Shown: positions 24,990 through 34,603, counted from the stretch's first letter. The stretch is DNA of 64,000 nt from Alphaproteobacteria bacterium (GCA_002727315.1 PBWR01000007.1:1-64000), one strand, 5' to 3'. Numbers and translations: made by a program. Notes: generated from the letters alone by a model not told the origin.

Positions 24990-26507
24990 TCACAGCGGCC
25001 TGGCTTCGGAGCCCGGATCAGAAGACGATCCTCTTTGCGATCGCAACGCGTTGATGATCGCCACGAGGGTTGCAACCAGTGCCACCTGAGCCAACGGGAT
25101 AATCGGCATGAAGTACCGGAGTTCCGTATAGACCAGCGCATAGGACAGTGAAAAGACGAGGTACCCAGCCCAGCATTGAAGGGCGATCAGCGCCGGGCCC
25201 AGCCACACATTTCCCGCCTTGCCCCTTCGCGCAAACCAGATCGGTGGCCCCAATACGAACACAACGAACAGCACCAGGCTGATTGCGCGCAGGCCCATAT
25301 CGGCGCCCAGCACAAGCGCTCCTCCGACCGAAAAATCCTTGCGCAAGTTCTTGATCTGCCCACTGCTTCCGGCGATCAGACGTTCCCCTTGGCCCGGCCC
25401 CAGTTGGAAATACTCGTTGGCATTGAAAAGCGGGTGGGCGATCAGGAACGCCATCTTTTCAGGCGCCAGATTGCGCAACGTGTTGCGAAGCATGAGACCA
25501 GGGTGGTCCTCCAGGGTTTGCCGCCACTTCTCCTTTGCCAATCGGGCCATCTCCCGGTCGGTCAGTCCGTCGCGCTTGCGCAGCGTATTCAGAACGGCGA
25601 AGACGGCATGCAGCTGGTGCATGCCGGCAAACCTGTCGTTGCTGGTCTGGCGGACCGCTGTATCGACGACGCCGTCGCCGGTGAACGGGTCGCCGTAACC
25701 CCGGATATATCCGTAGACCGGCGCCTGTAGCCAATTGATGTGACCCGTACCACCAATAAAGGCCTCGTCCAGTCGATACTGGTTCCAACTCATATAGGTG
25801 CCAGACAGAATGGCGATCGCGAGGACAAATACGCTGGCGCGCGTCACGATGAGGCGCAGCGCGTTCTCTCCGAACATGACCCGACGGCGAAGTGCAGCAA
25901 CCAGAATCAGGCCCAGCGGTATCACCGCCAGATACAGTCCGGCTTCGCGCATCCAGATGCCGAGCCCATAAGCGACCCCAAGACCAAGAATGCGCCAAAG
26001 CCCGAGCCGCCACAGGCCACATCCCCAGCCAATTATCGTGAACGCCACGAGAATGAAGATCGACGCATTCAGGCTATCGGTCAGGATCGCCTGGTCATAA
26101 AGCAGCGACCCCGACATTGTGTAGAGCACTAGGACAAGCCGTCCGGCCCATGCACGGTTCGTCACCGTTTCCGTGACACGCAGCACCGGAATTAGCGCCG
26201 CCACGCTCACGAGACTCTGCAGGATCGCGGTCGCACTCGCCCAGGCCGTGCCGAAGACCACCATCATGGGCATGATGACCAACGGGTAGCCGATGGTCCG
26301 GAACACCATGTTCGTATCCACCGCATCGCCGCGTTCGGTCAGCCAGCTTCCGTCGGCCAGCATCCGTTCGGCGATGTAGCTGTAGCCGCTGCTGTCGGGA
26401 AAGAAGACGGGTCCGAGCCAGAGGACCAGCACCACTTTCAGCACCGCGGCTGCGCCAAGCATCGGCCATAGCAGCGAGTCCCTGAAGATAGCGGATGACG
26501 CCGTCAT
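24990..26507 (-). CDS. GT-C-type membrane glycosyltransferase (ArnT/PMT-like), candidate GtrC-like enzyme
   Basis: A 505-residue protein with about ten transmembrane segments. The first periplasmic loop has PVFFPDSSGYSYIAERML, resembling the acidic active-site loop of GT-C enzymes that use polyprenyl-phosphate sugars. Further conserved features are GYPLVIMPMM, a membrane block up to about residue 240, a soluble region (residues 270-390) and C-terminal helices. It lies back to back with gtrA, 143 bases apart, and near gtrB. In Gtr systems the third, locus-specific protein is such a membrane transferase. Acceptor and sugar are not shown by the sequence. Confidence 0.7.
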   Translation of the reverse strand: MTASSAIFRDSLLWPMLGAAAVLKVVLVLWLGPVFFPDSSGYSYIAERMLADGSWLTERGDAVDTNMVFRTIGYPLVIMPMMVVFGTAWASATAILQSLVSVAALIPVLRVTETVTNRAWAGRLVLVLYTMSGSLLYDQAILTDSLNASIFILVAFTIIGWGCGLWRLGLWRILGLGVAYGLGIWMREAGLYLAVIPLGLILVAALRRRVMFGENALRLIVTRASVFVLAIAILSGTYMSWNQYRLDEAFIGGTGHINWLQAPVYGYIRGYGDPFTGDGVVDTAVRQTSNDRFAGMHQLHAVFAVLNTLRKRDGLTDREMARLAKEKWRQTLEDHPGLMLRNTLRNLAPEKMAFLIAHPLFNANEYFQLGPGQGERLIAGSSGQIKNLRKDFSVGGALVLGADMGLRAISLVLFVVFVLGPPIWFARRGKAGNVWLGPALIALQCWAGYLVFSLSYALVYTELRYFMPIIPLAQVALVATLVAIINALRSQRGSSSDPGSEARPL

Positions 26508-26650
26508 TGGTGGAACCTCGGCAGATTTCCGACCGATCAGAGCACAGTCGGTTAGCTTGACTTCCTATCCGAATGCCGCACATTTGGGAAGCGCGTCGGG
26601 CCATCGACGAATTTCACGTCACGGCGCAAGCACCGGGGTAATCCATTGCA

Positions 26651-27061
26651 ATGGCCCAGGACCTAAAAAGACAAGTCAGCCGCTATTCGGTCGTCGGCAT
26701 CGTCAACACGCTGACAACCTTGCTGGTGATTTATGCCCTCAAGGCGATCTTCAGCACCGGTGATTATTGGTCCAATGCCGCGGGCTACGGTGTCGGCCTG
26801 ATCCTGAGTTTCTTCCTGAATCGCACCTACACATTCGGCCATGATGGCGCGGTATCCGGCGCAGCGGTGCGGTTCCTCGTCGCCTTCGCGATCTGCTACG
26901 CGATCAATCTCGCCGTGGTTGCCGTGCTCGTCGACGGCCTCGGGGTGAACGGCTACCTGGCGCAGCCCTCCGGGATGGTCTTCTTCGCCGTCAGTTTTTA
27001 TATCCTGTTGAGAATGCATGTATTTCGACGCGCAACAACGCCGAAGACGCCGCCTGCGTGA
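26651..27061 (+). CDS. gtrA: GtrA-family membrane protein (polyprenyl-phosphate sugar flippase component)
   Basis: A 136-residue protein with four transmembrane segments in the GtrA/DPMS_2 pattern: RYSVVGIVNTLTTLLVIYAL, then GYGVGLILSFFLNRTYTF with the family's NRxxTF motif, FLVAFAICYAINLAVVAVLV, and a final helix ending RMHVF. GtrA proteins move a polyprenyl-phosphate-linked sugar to the periplasmic face. First gene of a plus-strand set with rfbH-like, a reductase and gtrB. Confidence 0.9.
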   Translation: MAQDLKRQVSRYSVVGIVNTLTTLLVIYALKAIFSTGDYWSNAAGYGVGLILSFFLNRTYTFGHDGAVSGAAVRFLVAFAICYAINLAVVAVLVDGLGVNGYLAQPSGMVFFAVSFYILLRMHVFRRATTPKTPPA

Positions 27062-27175
27062 CAAGTTTGGACTGGCCCCAGAGCGGCGTGGTGCGTTAGA
27101 AAACCCACGGGGGTGAACTCCGCCGGGTTAACGGCAAGCCTGACGATTTACGACCCTATTTTCTGGACCGACACC

Positions 27176-28489
27176 ATGACCGACCCAAGCCGCCAAGCCA
27201 TTCTGGATGCCTGCCGGACCTATTACGAAAGTCGCAATCAACCGAAGTTTGAACCCGGCCGAAGCTACATAGCCTCCTCCGGCAAGACGATGGACGCCGA
27301 CGATCTTGTGAATCTCGTCGATGCATCACTGGACATGTGGCTAACGGCCGGGCGATTCACCGAGACATTCGAACGGCGCCTGGCACGGAAGTTCGGATTG
27401 CGCCATGCGAGCCTGACAGTTTCGGGATCTGCAGCGAATCTTCTGGCGTTCTCTGCCTTTACTTCGCACAAGCTGGGCGAACGACGGATTGCCGAAGGCA
27501 GCGAAGTCCTGTCTGTCGCCGCCGGTTTCCCAACCACCATTGCCCCGATTGTGCAAAATCGCTGCGTGCCGGTCTTCGTGGATGTCGACCTCGCCACGGG
27601 GAATGTCCTTGCTGACCGGCTCGAAGATGCCGTCACCGACAAGACCGCCGCGATTATGATCGCACATACGCTCGGCAATCCCTTCGACCTGAAGACCGTG
27701 ATGGAGGTGGCCGAACGCCACAATCTTTACGTGATTGAGGATTGCTGTGATGCGTTCGGCGCGCGCTACGAAGACAAACCGATCGGCACCTTCGGCGATG
27801 CCGCCACGCTAAGTTTCTATCCTGCCCATCACATCACCATGGGTGAGGGCGGAGCCGTCCTGACTAGGAAGAAGTCCAACAATCTTCTGGTCAACTCGTT
27901 CCGGGACTGGGGCCGGGATTGCTGGTGTCTGCCGGGAAAGGACAATACCTGCGGCAAGCGCTATGAGTGGCAACTCGGCGATATGCCCTACGGCTATGAT
28001 CACAAGTTCGTCTATTCGCACCTCGGCTACAACCTGAAGCCAACCGACATGCAGGCGGCCATCGGGGTAAGCCAGTTGGACAAGGTCGATGACTTTATTG
28101 CCGCGCGCAACGCCAACGTAGCCGGATATATGAGGGCGTTCCGGGACGCTGGCCTCGACGAGCACTTCATCCTGCCGGAGGCAACACCGAATTCTGAGCC
28201 GTCCTGGTTCGGCTTTTTCCTGACCATTCGCGACGACAGCCCGCTGGACCGCCGCGATCTCCTGTCACACCTGGAAGATATGCGGATCGGGTCGCGGCTG
28301 CTGTTCAGCGGCAATATCATCTATCAGCCGGCCTTCGAGGGGGTCGAGTATCGGGTGTTCGGCGACCTGACCAACACAGACAAGATCATGAACGACAGTT
28401 TCTGGCTGGGCTGCTGGCCGGGAATCAGCAGTGACCAGATTGCCTACGTCACCGACAGCATCGTCGACTATCTACGCAAAAACCATTGA
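27176..28489 (+). CDS. rfbH: CDP-4-dehydro-6-deoxyglucose 3-dehydratase (RfbH/E1 type)
   Basis: Forms the 3-deoxy intermediate of 3,6-dideoxyhexoses (paratose, abequose, tyvelose and others). A DegT-fold, PMP-dependent enzyme of 437 residues. Instead of the PLP-binding Lys it has His in FYPAHHITMGEGGA, the diagnostic feature of this family. Cysteines for the [2Fe-2S] cluster are in RDWGRDCWCLPGKDNTC, also diagnostic. EVLSVAAGFPTTIAP, MIAHTLGNPFDL and SHLGYNLKPTDMQAAIG complete the pattern. An earlier in-frame GTG at 27113 is possible; the ATG matches the family N-terminus. The reductase partner is not in the window. Confidence 0.93.
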   Translation: MTDPSRQAILDACRTYYESRNQPKFEPGRSYIASSGKTMDADDLVNLVDASLDMWLTAGRFTETFERRLARKFGLRHASLTVSGSAANLLAFSAFTSHKLGERRIAEGSEVLSVAAGFPTTIAPIVQNRCVPVFVDVDLATGNVLADRLEDAVTDKTAAIMIAHTLGNPFDLKTVMEVAERHNLYVIEDCCDAFGARYEDKPIGTFGDAATLSFYPAHHITMGEGGAVLTRKKSNNLLVNSFRDWGRDCWCLPGKDNTCGKRYEWQLGDMPYGYDHKFVYSHLGYNLKPTDMQAAIGVSQLDKVDDFIAARNANVAGYMRAFRDAGLDEHFILPEATPNSEPSWFGFFLTIRDDSPLDRRDLLSHLEDMRIGSRLLFSGNIIYQPAFEGVEYRVFGDLTNTDKIMNDSFWLGCWPGISSDQIAYVTDSIVDYLRKNH

Positions 28490-28524
28490 GGCTCGCATGA
28501 GCCGCGCCATCGAATAGACCTGCC

Positions 28525-29454
28525 ATGCGCGCGCTGATCACCGGAGCCACGGGCTATATCGGAACCGCGCTTGCACGCCATCTCCATTCGGCAAAATGGG
28601 AGGTGCATACGTTGTTGCGGGCCTCGTCCGACCCGGCACATTTGGGTGCGGCCGTGCAAGACATCACATGCCACCGGATCGATGAGTCCGAAGGCGGTGC
28701 CGCGGTCGCGCTGGTCGAGGCCGTCCAGCCGGACTGTGTCTTCCATCTTGCATCGCGCATCCAGCCGAGCCACACGGCGAGCGACATCCGGCCCCTTCTT
28801 GCATCCAATATCGCCCTGGGCGTGGAACTGCTTGAAGGAATTGCCCGGATCAATGCGGATCGGCAATCAGCGTCTTCCGTGTTGGTGGCAGCCGGCACCT
28901 ACTGGGCCCATGGGGAACGTGGCGAGGGAGCTCCGAACAGCCTCTACGCCGCAAGCAAGCACGCGTTCGAAGCCTTCCTGCCCTTTTATTCGCAGCATCG
29001 CGGCGTGCCGTGCTGCAGCCTTCTGCTCTACGACGTCTATGGACCCCGCGATCCACGCGGCAAACTTATACCGACCCTGGTCGAAAGCGCCCTGTCGAAG
29101 CAGTCCAGCCCGCTCGCCATGTCTCCGGGCGATCAGTTACTGGATTTGGTCTATCAGGATGATGTTGTGCGAGGCTTCGTCATCGCGGCAGAAGGGCTGC
29201 GCGCTGGCAGCATCGACGCGGGCCGGTATCGGCTCGACAGCGGAGAACGGGTCTCCCTCAAAGCTCTCGTGGAGAAAATTGCGACGATTGCCGGCCATGC
29301 ACCTGCGGTGGAATTCGGCGCCAGACCGTACCCAGGCAATCAGATCATGGTACCTTTGGGTACAGGGCCGCGCTTGCCCGGCTGGGATCCGGCCGTGTCG
29401 CTTGCGCAAGGCCTACAGACCCTGCTGTCTGCCGATCCGGAGGCGTCGTCATGA
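28525..29454 (+). CDS. NAD(P)-dependent sugar reductase/epimerase (extended SDR), candidate CDP-paratose/abequose-synthase-like
   Basis: A 309-residue extended SDR. ALITGATGYIGTALARHL is the nucleotide-binding motif; the catalytic YxxxK is YAASKHAFEAF, and VYGPRDPRGKLIP and VYQDDVVRGFVIAA are typical of sugar-nucleotide SDRs. Its place between the RfbH-type dehydratase and gtrB suggests it reduces the 4-keto group of the 3,6-dideoxy intermediate, as RfbS or RfbJ do. That assignment is from context; a 4-epimerase is also possible. Overlaps gtrB by four bases. Confidence 0.75.
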   Translation: MRALITGATGYIGTALARHLHSAKWEVHTLLRASSDPAHLGAAVQDITCHRIDESEGGAAVALVEAVQPDCVFHLASRIQPSHTASDIRPLLASNIALGVELLEGIARINADRQSASSVLVAAGTYWAHGERGEGAPNSLYAASKHAFEAFLPFYSQHRGVPCCSLLLYDVYGPRDPRGKLIPTLVESALSKQSSPLAMSPGDQLLDLVYQDDVVRGFVIAAEGLRAGSIDAGRYRLDSGERVSLKALVEKIATIAGHAPAVEFGARPYPGNQIMVPLGTGPRLPGWDPAVSLAQGLQTLLSADPEASS

Positions 29455-30419
29455 GTGAGTCAACCGAGACCCGGCCGCTGATATCACTGGTGGTCCCGGT
29501 CCTTAACGAGGAAGACAATCTCGGCCCGCTTGTCGAACGCGTGGACGCTGTGATGACGCAGGTCGCAGACCGCTACGCATACGAGCTGGTGTTCACCGAC
29601 AACCATTCCGACGATTCGACGTGGCAAAAGCTGGAGGCCCTGGCCGCGCAACGGCCGGATGTTCAAGCCTATCGCTTTTCAAAGAATTTCGGCTACCAGA
29701 AATCGATCCGCACCGGCTACCTGAAAGCGCGCGGCGCGGCCGCTATCCAGCTGGATGGCGACCTGCAGGACCCACCCGAGCTGATACCGGAGTTCCTGGG
29801 TCACTGGGAGGCGGGATCGAAGGTGGTCTACGGCATCCGTCGCAGCCGTAAGGAAGGCGGGATGGTCACGTCGGCTCGGCGCGCCTTCTATTGGCTCATC
29901 GATGCGCTATCGGAAGATCCGTTGCCGCGCGATGCTGGCGATTTCCGGCTCATCGACCGCCAGGTCATCGAGGTGCTGCGGGCCGACGGGGACGTTCATC
30001 CCTATATTCGCGGTCGCATCGCAGCGATTGGGTTCACTCAAACCGGCATCCCCTACGATCGCTCCGCGCGGCAAGCCGGCGACACAAAGTTCCAGCTCTG
30101 GAGCCTGGTTCGGCTCGCGATTGATGGCATCACCAGCCATTCCGCCAAGCCCCTGCGCCTGGCCACCTATCTTGGTATCGGCACCATGGCGGGTTCGTTT
30201 CTTGCTGGCCTGGTCTACCTGTCGGCACGGATCATTTTCGGCGTGGACTGGCCTGCCGGCTTCGCGACACTGGTCGTGATGGTGTTGTTTTTCAGCGGCC
30301 TCAACAGCCTTTTGCTCGGCCTGATGGGCGAGTATGTGGCGCGGATATTCGAACAGCTGAAGCAGAGCCCGGACACGCTGATCGAGGCCAGCCTGAACGA
30401 CCCCGATACAGACCGCTAG
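29451..30419 (+). CDS. gtrB: Polyprenyl-phosphate glycosyltransferase, GtrB-like (GT2 with two membrane segments)
   Basis: A 322-residue GT2 enzyme that loads a sugar onto undecaprenyl phosphate. LISLVVPVLNEEDNLGPLVE begins the GT-A domain, QLDGDLQDPPELI holds the DxD metal motif, and GDFRLIDRQVIEVL is typical. Two transmembrane helices (LGIGTMAGSFLAGLVYL, FATLVVMVLFFSGLNSLLLG) close the protein. Together with gtrA and the GT-C protein this completes a Gtr-like set. Its stop directly abuts the stop of the convergent LegB-like gene. Confidence 0.88.
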   Translation: MSESTETRPLISLVVPVLNEEDNLGPLVERVDAVMTQVADRYAYELVFTDNHSDDSTWQKLEALAAQRPDVQAYRFSKNFGYQKSIRTGYLKARGAAAIQLDGDLQDPPELIPEFLGHWEAGSKVVYGIRRSRKEGGMVTSARRAFYWLIDALSEDPLPRDAGDFRLIDRQVIEVLRADGDVHPYIRGRIAAIGFTQTGIPYDRSARQAGDTKFQLWSLVRLAIDGITSHSAKPLRLATYLGIGTMAGSFLAGLVYLSARIIFGVDWPAGFATLVVMVLFFSGLNSLLLGLMGEYVARIFEQLKQSPDTLIEASLNDPDTDR

Positions 30420-31445
30420 TCAGACCAGATAACCGGAATCACGCCGCACGCGATTGTCAGCGATCCGCTGCTGCCACCAGGCAACGGTTTCCTTGAGCCC
30501 GGCGTCGAGGTCTGTCGCCGGCCTCCAGCCCGTTGCCGTGTTGAGGCGTGCCGGATCGGCAATCAGGGCGCGGACCTCGGAATTCTCCGGCCGGAGGCGC
30601 TGGGCCTCGCTTTCCACCGGCTTGTTGGTGCCGGTGATGTCGCGCACGCGCTCGATCATCTCTCCGACCGAAACCATCACACCGGTCCCGGAATTGTAGG
30701 GCCGACCATAGTCGATGGCCGCAGACGTGCCGACCGCGCGGAACGCATCGACCGTGTCGCCAACATAGTTGAAGTCGCGCGTCGGCGTGACATCACCGAT
30801 CCGAATCGCTTCGCAGTTCGGATCGAGCGCCTGGCGTATGACGGTCGGGATCACCGCGCGTTCGCTCTGGCGTGGCCCATAGGTGTTGAATGGGCGCAGG
30901 ATAGCCACTGGCAGATCGAACGAGCGGGCAAAGGCTTCGGCCATCATGTCCGCGCCAATCTTGCTCGCCGAATAGGGCGACTGACCCTGCAGCGGGTGGC
31001 TCTCGGATATCGGCGTAACCAGCGCCGTGCCGTAGACCTCGCTCGTCGAGGTGTGAACAACACGCTCGACACCATGGTCGCGGCAAGCCTCGAGCACATT
31101 CAGAGTCCCAGTGACGTTGGTGTCGACATAGGATGCCGGCGCCTCATAGGAATAGGGAATGGCAATCAGTGCAGCCAGGTGAAAGACAATCGTCTTTCCC
31201 GCCACGGCGCGGTGCATGAAGGCTGGGTCGCACACATTCCCGCGCAGAATCTCGATCTCGGCCGCGACCGCTTCGTCGAAATCGTCAAGCCAGCCGATAT
31301 CACCGAACGGGTTGTACTGCGCCATTGCAGTGACTTGGGCACCGTCGCGCACCAGCGCTTCGACGAGATGCGACCCAATGAACCCGTCGCCACCGGTGAC
31401 CAGAACGGTCTTGCCGGTGAAGTTCACGATGTCGTCGGAGTTCAT
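30420..31445 (-). CDS. NAD-dependent 4,6-dehydratase, LegB-like
   Basis: A 341-residue extended SDR. VLVTGGDGFIGSHLVEALVR, VFHLAALIAIPYSYEAPASY, HTSTSEVYGTA, the YxxxK motif YSASKIGADMMAEAFARSF and NTYGPRQSERAVIPTVIRQA are the block order of LegB-type enzymes, which make UDP-4-keto-6-deoxy sugars for legionaminic acid (via GDP- or UDP-GlcNAc). Last gene of the 33-kb minus-strand run. The other dedicated Leg enzymes (LegC, LegG, LegI) are not in the window, so it could instead serve the RfbH branch or another 6-deoxy sugar. Confidence 0.8.
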   Translation of the reverse strand: MNSDDIVNFTGKTVLVTGGDGFIGSHLVEALVRDGAQVTAMAQYNPFGDIGWLDDFDEAVAAEIEILRGNVCDPAFMHRAVAGKTIVFHLAALIAIPYSYEAPASYVDTNVTGTLNVLEACRDHGVERVVHTSTSEVYGTALVTPISESHPLQGQSPYSASKIGADMMAEAFARSFDLPVAILRPFNTYGPRQSERAVIPTVIRQALDPNCEAIRIGDVTPTRDFNYVGDTVDAFRAVGTSAAIDYGRPYNSGTGVMVSVGEMIERVRDITGTNKPVESEAQRLRPENSEVRALIADPARLNTATGWRPATDLDAGLKETVAWWQQRIADNRVRRDSGYLV

Positions 31446-31454
31446 TTGGGCCCC

Positions 31455-32576
31455 TCAAATATGTTGTGGAGTTGGGTCGGACGCGGACGGGGCCACGTCG
31501 GTGGGAGTGTCATAGAGCGCGGCAAAGCGGTCGATCATACGGTCGAGCCCGAACTCGCCGGCAATGCGCATTCGCGCAGCCGCACCACGCTCAACCATGG
31601 CATCGTCGGACAGTGCAAGCAGCGCACCCAGCCCGTCACGCAACGCGCTCGCGTCACCCGGCGGTACAATAGTTCCGACCTCACCGGCAATCAGACGGGC
31701 ATCGCCCACATCGGTGGCGACAGGCACGAGGCCGGTGCTCATACCCTCGGCGAGCGCGTTGGAAAACCCCTCACCGAACGCCGAACCGGAGACGATGATA
31801 TCGGCGGCGTTCAGCAACGCCGGCACGTCGTCACGCACACCAAGGGCTCTGACATTGGCGGGCAGGTCCAACGCCTCGGTCCCGGCGCCGACCAACAGAA
31901 GCTGTAAGTCGTGTAACTGCCTGGCGGCCTCAATCAGGCCGGCATGGTCTTTCATCGGGTCAACGCGCGCGACATTGATCGCCACCCGCCGTCCGGACGG
32001 AATATCGAGCTTTGTGCGCCACGCGTCACGCTGCACGGCATCCGGGAGAAAACGCCTCGTATCGACGCCGTTGGCGATGACCTCCAGGCGGCGCGGCCGG
32101 TAATTGTGCTCGAGGTGCGCATCGGCACCGGCCGTCGAATTGGCAACAACGATATCGGGCGAACGCGAGAGCAGCGCCTCGGTGCGAATCAGCCAAGCAT
32201 GGCGTTCAAGGTCCATATCGGAGCAGCGGATGCCCCACATCAGGCGACGCCCCCGGCGCCCGGGCGTGGCCCAATGCACCAACGTCGATGCGATGTCGCC
32301 GTGATACATCCAGCCCTGAATGACATCAGGCCGGAACCGTCGGGCCAGGCTAACAAGGCGCGGCAGGGCTGTGGCAAGGCCGGCCGGCCGTGCAAGATCG
32401 AGCCGGGTGAGCGGGACATCGCGACTCTCCAAGCGCCCGGCCAGCGGTGCAGGGCCGGACAGGCTGACGACATGTTGTGGCATGCCGCGTATGGCGAGCG
32501 CGGTGGCGAGCTGCGTCAACACGGTCTCGGCACCACCGACGCCGAGACCAGAGACAATGTGCAGGATACGCGTCAC
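31455..32576 (-). CDS. Glycosyltransferase family 4
   Basis: A 373-residue GT-B retaining glycosyltransferase. HIVSGLGVGGAETVLTQLA is the N-terminal glycine-rich loop of GT4, and the C-terminal half has NVARVDPMKDHAGLIEAA, LLLVGAGTEAL, VSGSAFGEGFSNALAEGMST (the family EX7E motif) and VPVATDVGDARLIAGEVG. No membrane segment. Donor and acceptor cannot be read from sequence. Its start overlaps the stop of the upstream methyltransferase gene by four bases. Confidence 0.88.
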   Translation of the reverse strand: MTRILHIVSGLGVGGAETVLTQLATALAIRGMPQHVVSLSGPAPLAGRLESRDVPLTRLDLARPAGLATALPRLVSLARRFRPDVIQGWMYHGDIASTLVHWATPGRRGRRLMWGIRCSDMDLERHAWLIRTEALLSRSPDIVVANSTAGADAHLEHNYRPRRLEVIANGVDTRRFLPDAVQRDAWRTKLDIPSGRRVAINVARVDPMKDHAGLIEAARQLHDLQLLLVGAGTEALDLPANVRALGVRDDVPALLNAADIIVSGSAFGEGFSNALAEGMSTGLVPVATDVGDARLIAGEVGTIVPPGDASALRDGLGALLALSDDAMVERGAAARMRIAGEFGLDRMIDRFAALYDTPTDVAPSASDPTPQHI

Positions 32577-33460
32577 GCCACGCTATCGCCGGGACCTACG
32601 ACCAGCGCAAGCTGGGTGAACAACGCGTCATCGTCGTAACGCTCGCGCCACCAATCGCCGATCTGTTCCGACGCTTGGCCCGGCAACTTGCGTGTCGGAA
32701 TCAGCGTCGCGGCGATCCCGTGCGCGGCGAAGGTTTCCACAATATCCGGCGCGCGCAGCAGGTTGATGGCCTTGCCGCGCTGTTCGATATAGGCCTCTGG
32801 CGGTTTTTCGTAGAGACCATCGTACGGGCTGGCGGTCGGGTAGTGGTTGCCGAAATCGACGAGATGGAGGAATCGGGTTTGCGGTGCCTGAATCTCGGCG
32901 AGCTTGGCAACCGTATCGTCGAGCGGAAAGACATGCTCGAGCACCGATTGAGAAAGAACGATATCGACAGCGCCCTCGATGGCCGCGGCCTCGAAGCCGC
33001 AGCGATGGATCGACAGGCGCGCATCGAGCGCATCGCGGAAGGTGGCAAAATCTATGCGCGGACCGTAGAGCGCAACCAGATCGGCGTGGAAAACACGCAG
33101 ATAGGTATCGACCACCGCCGGGTCACGCAGCAGAGCAGGATCCCATTCCGGCTCGGCGCTTTCAAAGTTGCTCGCGCCACGGAAAATCGCCAACGGGCCG
33201 AATCCGGCCAGCGGACCGCAGCCGATCTCAACCACACGTCGGCCCTCGAAGTCGAGCGGTTGCCAGGACATATGCTGCGCGGCGATGGCTTCCTGCCGGG
33301 CCAGAAGTTCGGCGAAGCGGATACCGCGCGCATGTTTGGGCGACGACATCAGTTCATTCACCGTCCAGGCAGGACCACCGCGCAACCCGGGCAGCCGGTG
33401 CCGGAGAATGCGCCAGGTCTCACGCGGCGTTAGGGACAACAGGTAGGAAAGGCGTGGCAT
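32573..33460 (-). CDS. Class I SAM-dependent methyltransferase
   Basis: A 295-residue protein. VVEIGCGPLAGFGPLA at about residues 75-90 is the SAM-binding glycine loop, DIVLSQSVLEHVFPLDD is motif II/III of class I enzymes that act on small molecules or glycans, and the DUF-like N-terminal 65 residues (RETWRILRHRLPGLRGG) resemble methyltransferases of LPS and capsule clusters. Target presumably a sugar hydroxyl, from context. Overlaps the GT4 gene downstream by four bases and is 27 bases from the gene upstream. Confidence 0.82.
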   Translation of the reverse strand: MPRLSYLLSLTPRETWRILRHRLPGLRGGPAWTVNELMSSPKHARGIRFAELLARQEAIAAQHMSWQPLDFEGRRVVEIGCGPLAGFGPLAIFRGASNFESAEPEWDPALLRDPAVVDTYLRVFHADLVALYGPRIDFATFRDALDARLSIHRCGFEAAAIEGAVDIVLSQSVLEHVFPLDDTVAKLAEIQAPQTRFLHLVDFGNHYPTASPYDGLYEKPPEAYIEQRGKAINLLRAPDIVETFAAHGIAATLIPTRKLPGQASEQIGDWWRERYDDDALFTQLALVVGPGDSVA

Positions 33461-33487
33461 GGGGTCTTCGGTACGACTCGGGGTTGA

Positions 33488-34603
33488 TCAAGCGAGGCAG
33501 TCGTCGAGCAGATCCTGGAATCGCGTGACCACCGTCTCGGTATCGTATGCAACGGGCAGCAGATTGGGCCGCAGGGATTCAGCGCGGGTCGCATCGGGCG
33601 CCAGGCCGCCGATCAGCGCGATCAGGTCGGACTCGAACGGCGCAATCCGAACCGCGCCACCGGTCTTGTCCGCAACCTCCGCCAGACCAGATTCGGGCGT
33701 TGCAAAAACCGGTGTGCCGAGTGCGAGCGCTTCGAGAGCAACGTTCGGCAAGCCTTCCCAGCGCGACGGCATGACCAGCGCATCGGCGCCAGCAAGGTGC
33801 GGCGCGAGATCGGCCCGGTAGCCGGCCAGGCGGATACGCGCGCCGAGGCCTAGTGCAGCAATGCGCCCAGCCAACGCTGCATGGTTGGGGCCTTCGCCAA
33901 AAATTGTCACACGGCTATCAGCCGGTAGATGTGGCGCGGCCTCGATCAGCCGGTCGAACCCTTTCTGGTCCGTCAACCGCCCGGCGCCAACGAGACGCAA
34001 CCCGGGACCGACTTCTCGCTGCGGCGGCGTTGCATCAGCGCGCAACCGCCCGGTATCGACCTGATTAGGTAGCAATCGGATGGAATCCCCAACCGCCGGC
34101 GCAATGTTGGCCAACTCATCGGCAACGGCCTGCGTCTGTGCAATGATCCGGGTCGCGCGCGGATAGAGCCGTTTGTACGGCTGCAGTCGGCGCAGAAATC
34201 CGGGCAAGGCCGCCAGGGTCGCCGCGGGCGCATTGGCCTCGCGCACAACGATGCTGGTGCGACGCGGCAACAACGGTGCGACGGCGAGTAGTGCCAGATT
34301 GGTGTAGGCAAGCGTCGAGACCACGACCGCCGGCTGCAGGCGCCGCAATCTACGTACGAACCAGGGAATGCCCGAGACAAGACGCGCGGCGTTGCCTCGG
34401 TCCGCCAACACACCATCGGGCAAAGGCAGCGTCGCCGCGCCCCCGACGATCAGCAGGTGCGGCACAAAGCGGCTGCGGTCCAGTTGTGCCGCCAGCGTCA
34501 GCATAACTTTCTGCGCACCGCCACCGCCGAGGTCTGGCAGCAGGAAGGCAATGCTCTGCGGATTGGCCATTGCGGCGTCAGAATACCGGCTGGATTTCGT
34601 CAC
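33488..34603 (-). CDS. Glycosyltransferase family 4
   Basis: A 371-residue GT-B enzyme. AFLLPDLGGGGAQKVMLTLA is the N-terminal loop, VVSTLAYTNLALL follows, and the donor half has LVGAGRLTDQKGFDRLIEA, VTIFGEGPNHAAL, MPSRWEGLPNVALEALALGT (EX7E) and VFATPESGLAEV. The GTG at 34603 overlaps the carbamoyltransferase stop (GTGA) and is kept; an ATG 33 bases later is an alternative. One of three GT4 enzymes in the run. Confidence 0.88.
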   Translation of the reverse strand: MTKSSRYSDAAMANPQSIAFLLPDLGGGGAQKVMLTLAAQLDRSRFVPHLLIVGGAATLPLPDGVLADRGNAARLVSGIPWFVRRLRRLQPAVVVSTLAYTNLALLAVAPLLPRRTSIVVREANAPAATLAALPGFLRRLQPYKRLYPRATRIIAQTQAVADELANIAPAVGDSIRLLPNQVDTGRLRADATPPQREVGPGLRLVGAGRLTDQKGFDRLIEAAPHLPADSRVTIFGEGPNHAALAGRIAALGLGARIRLAGYRADLAPHLAGADALVMPSRWEGLPNVALEALALGTPVFATPESGLAEVADKTGGAVRIAPFESDLIALIGGLAPDATRAESLRPNLLPVAYDTETVVTRFQDLLDDCLA

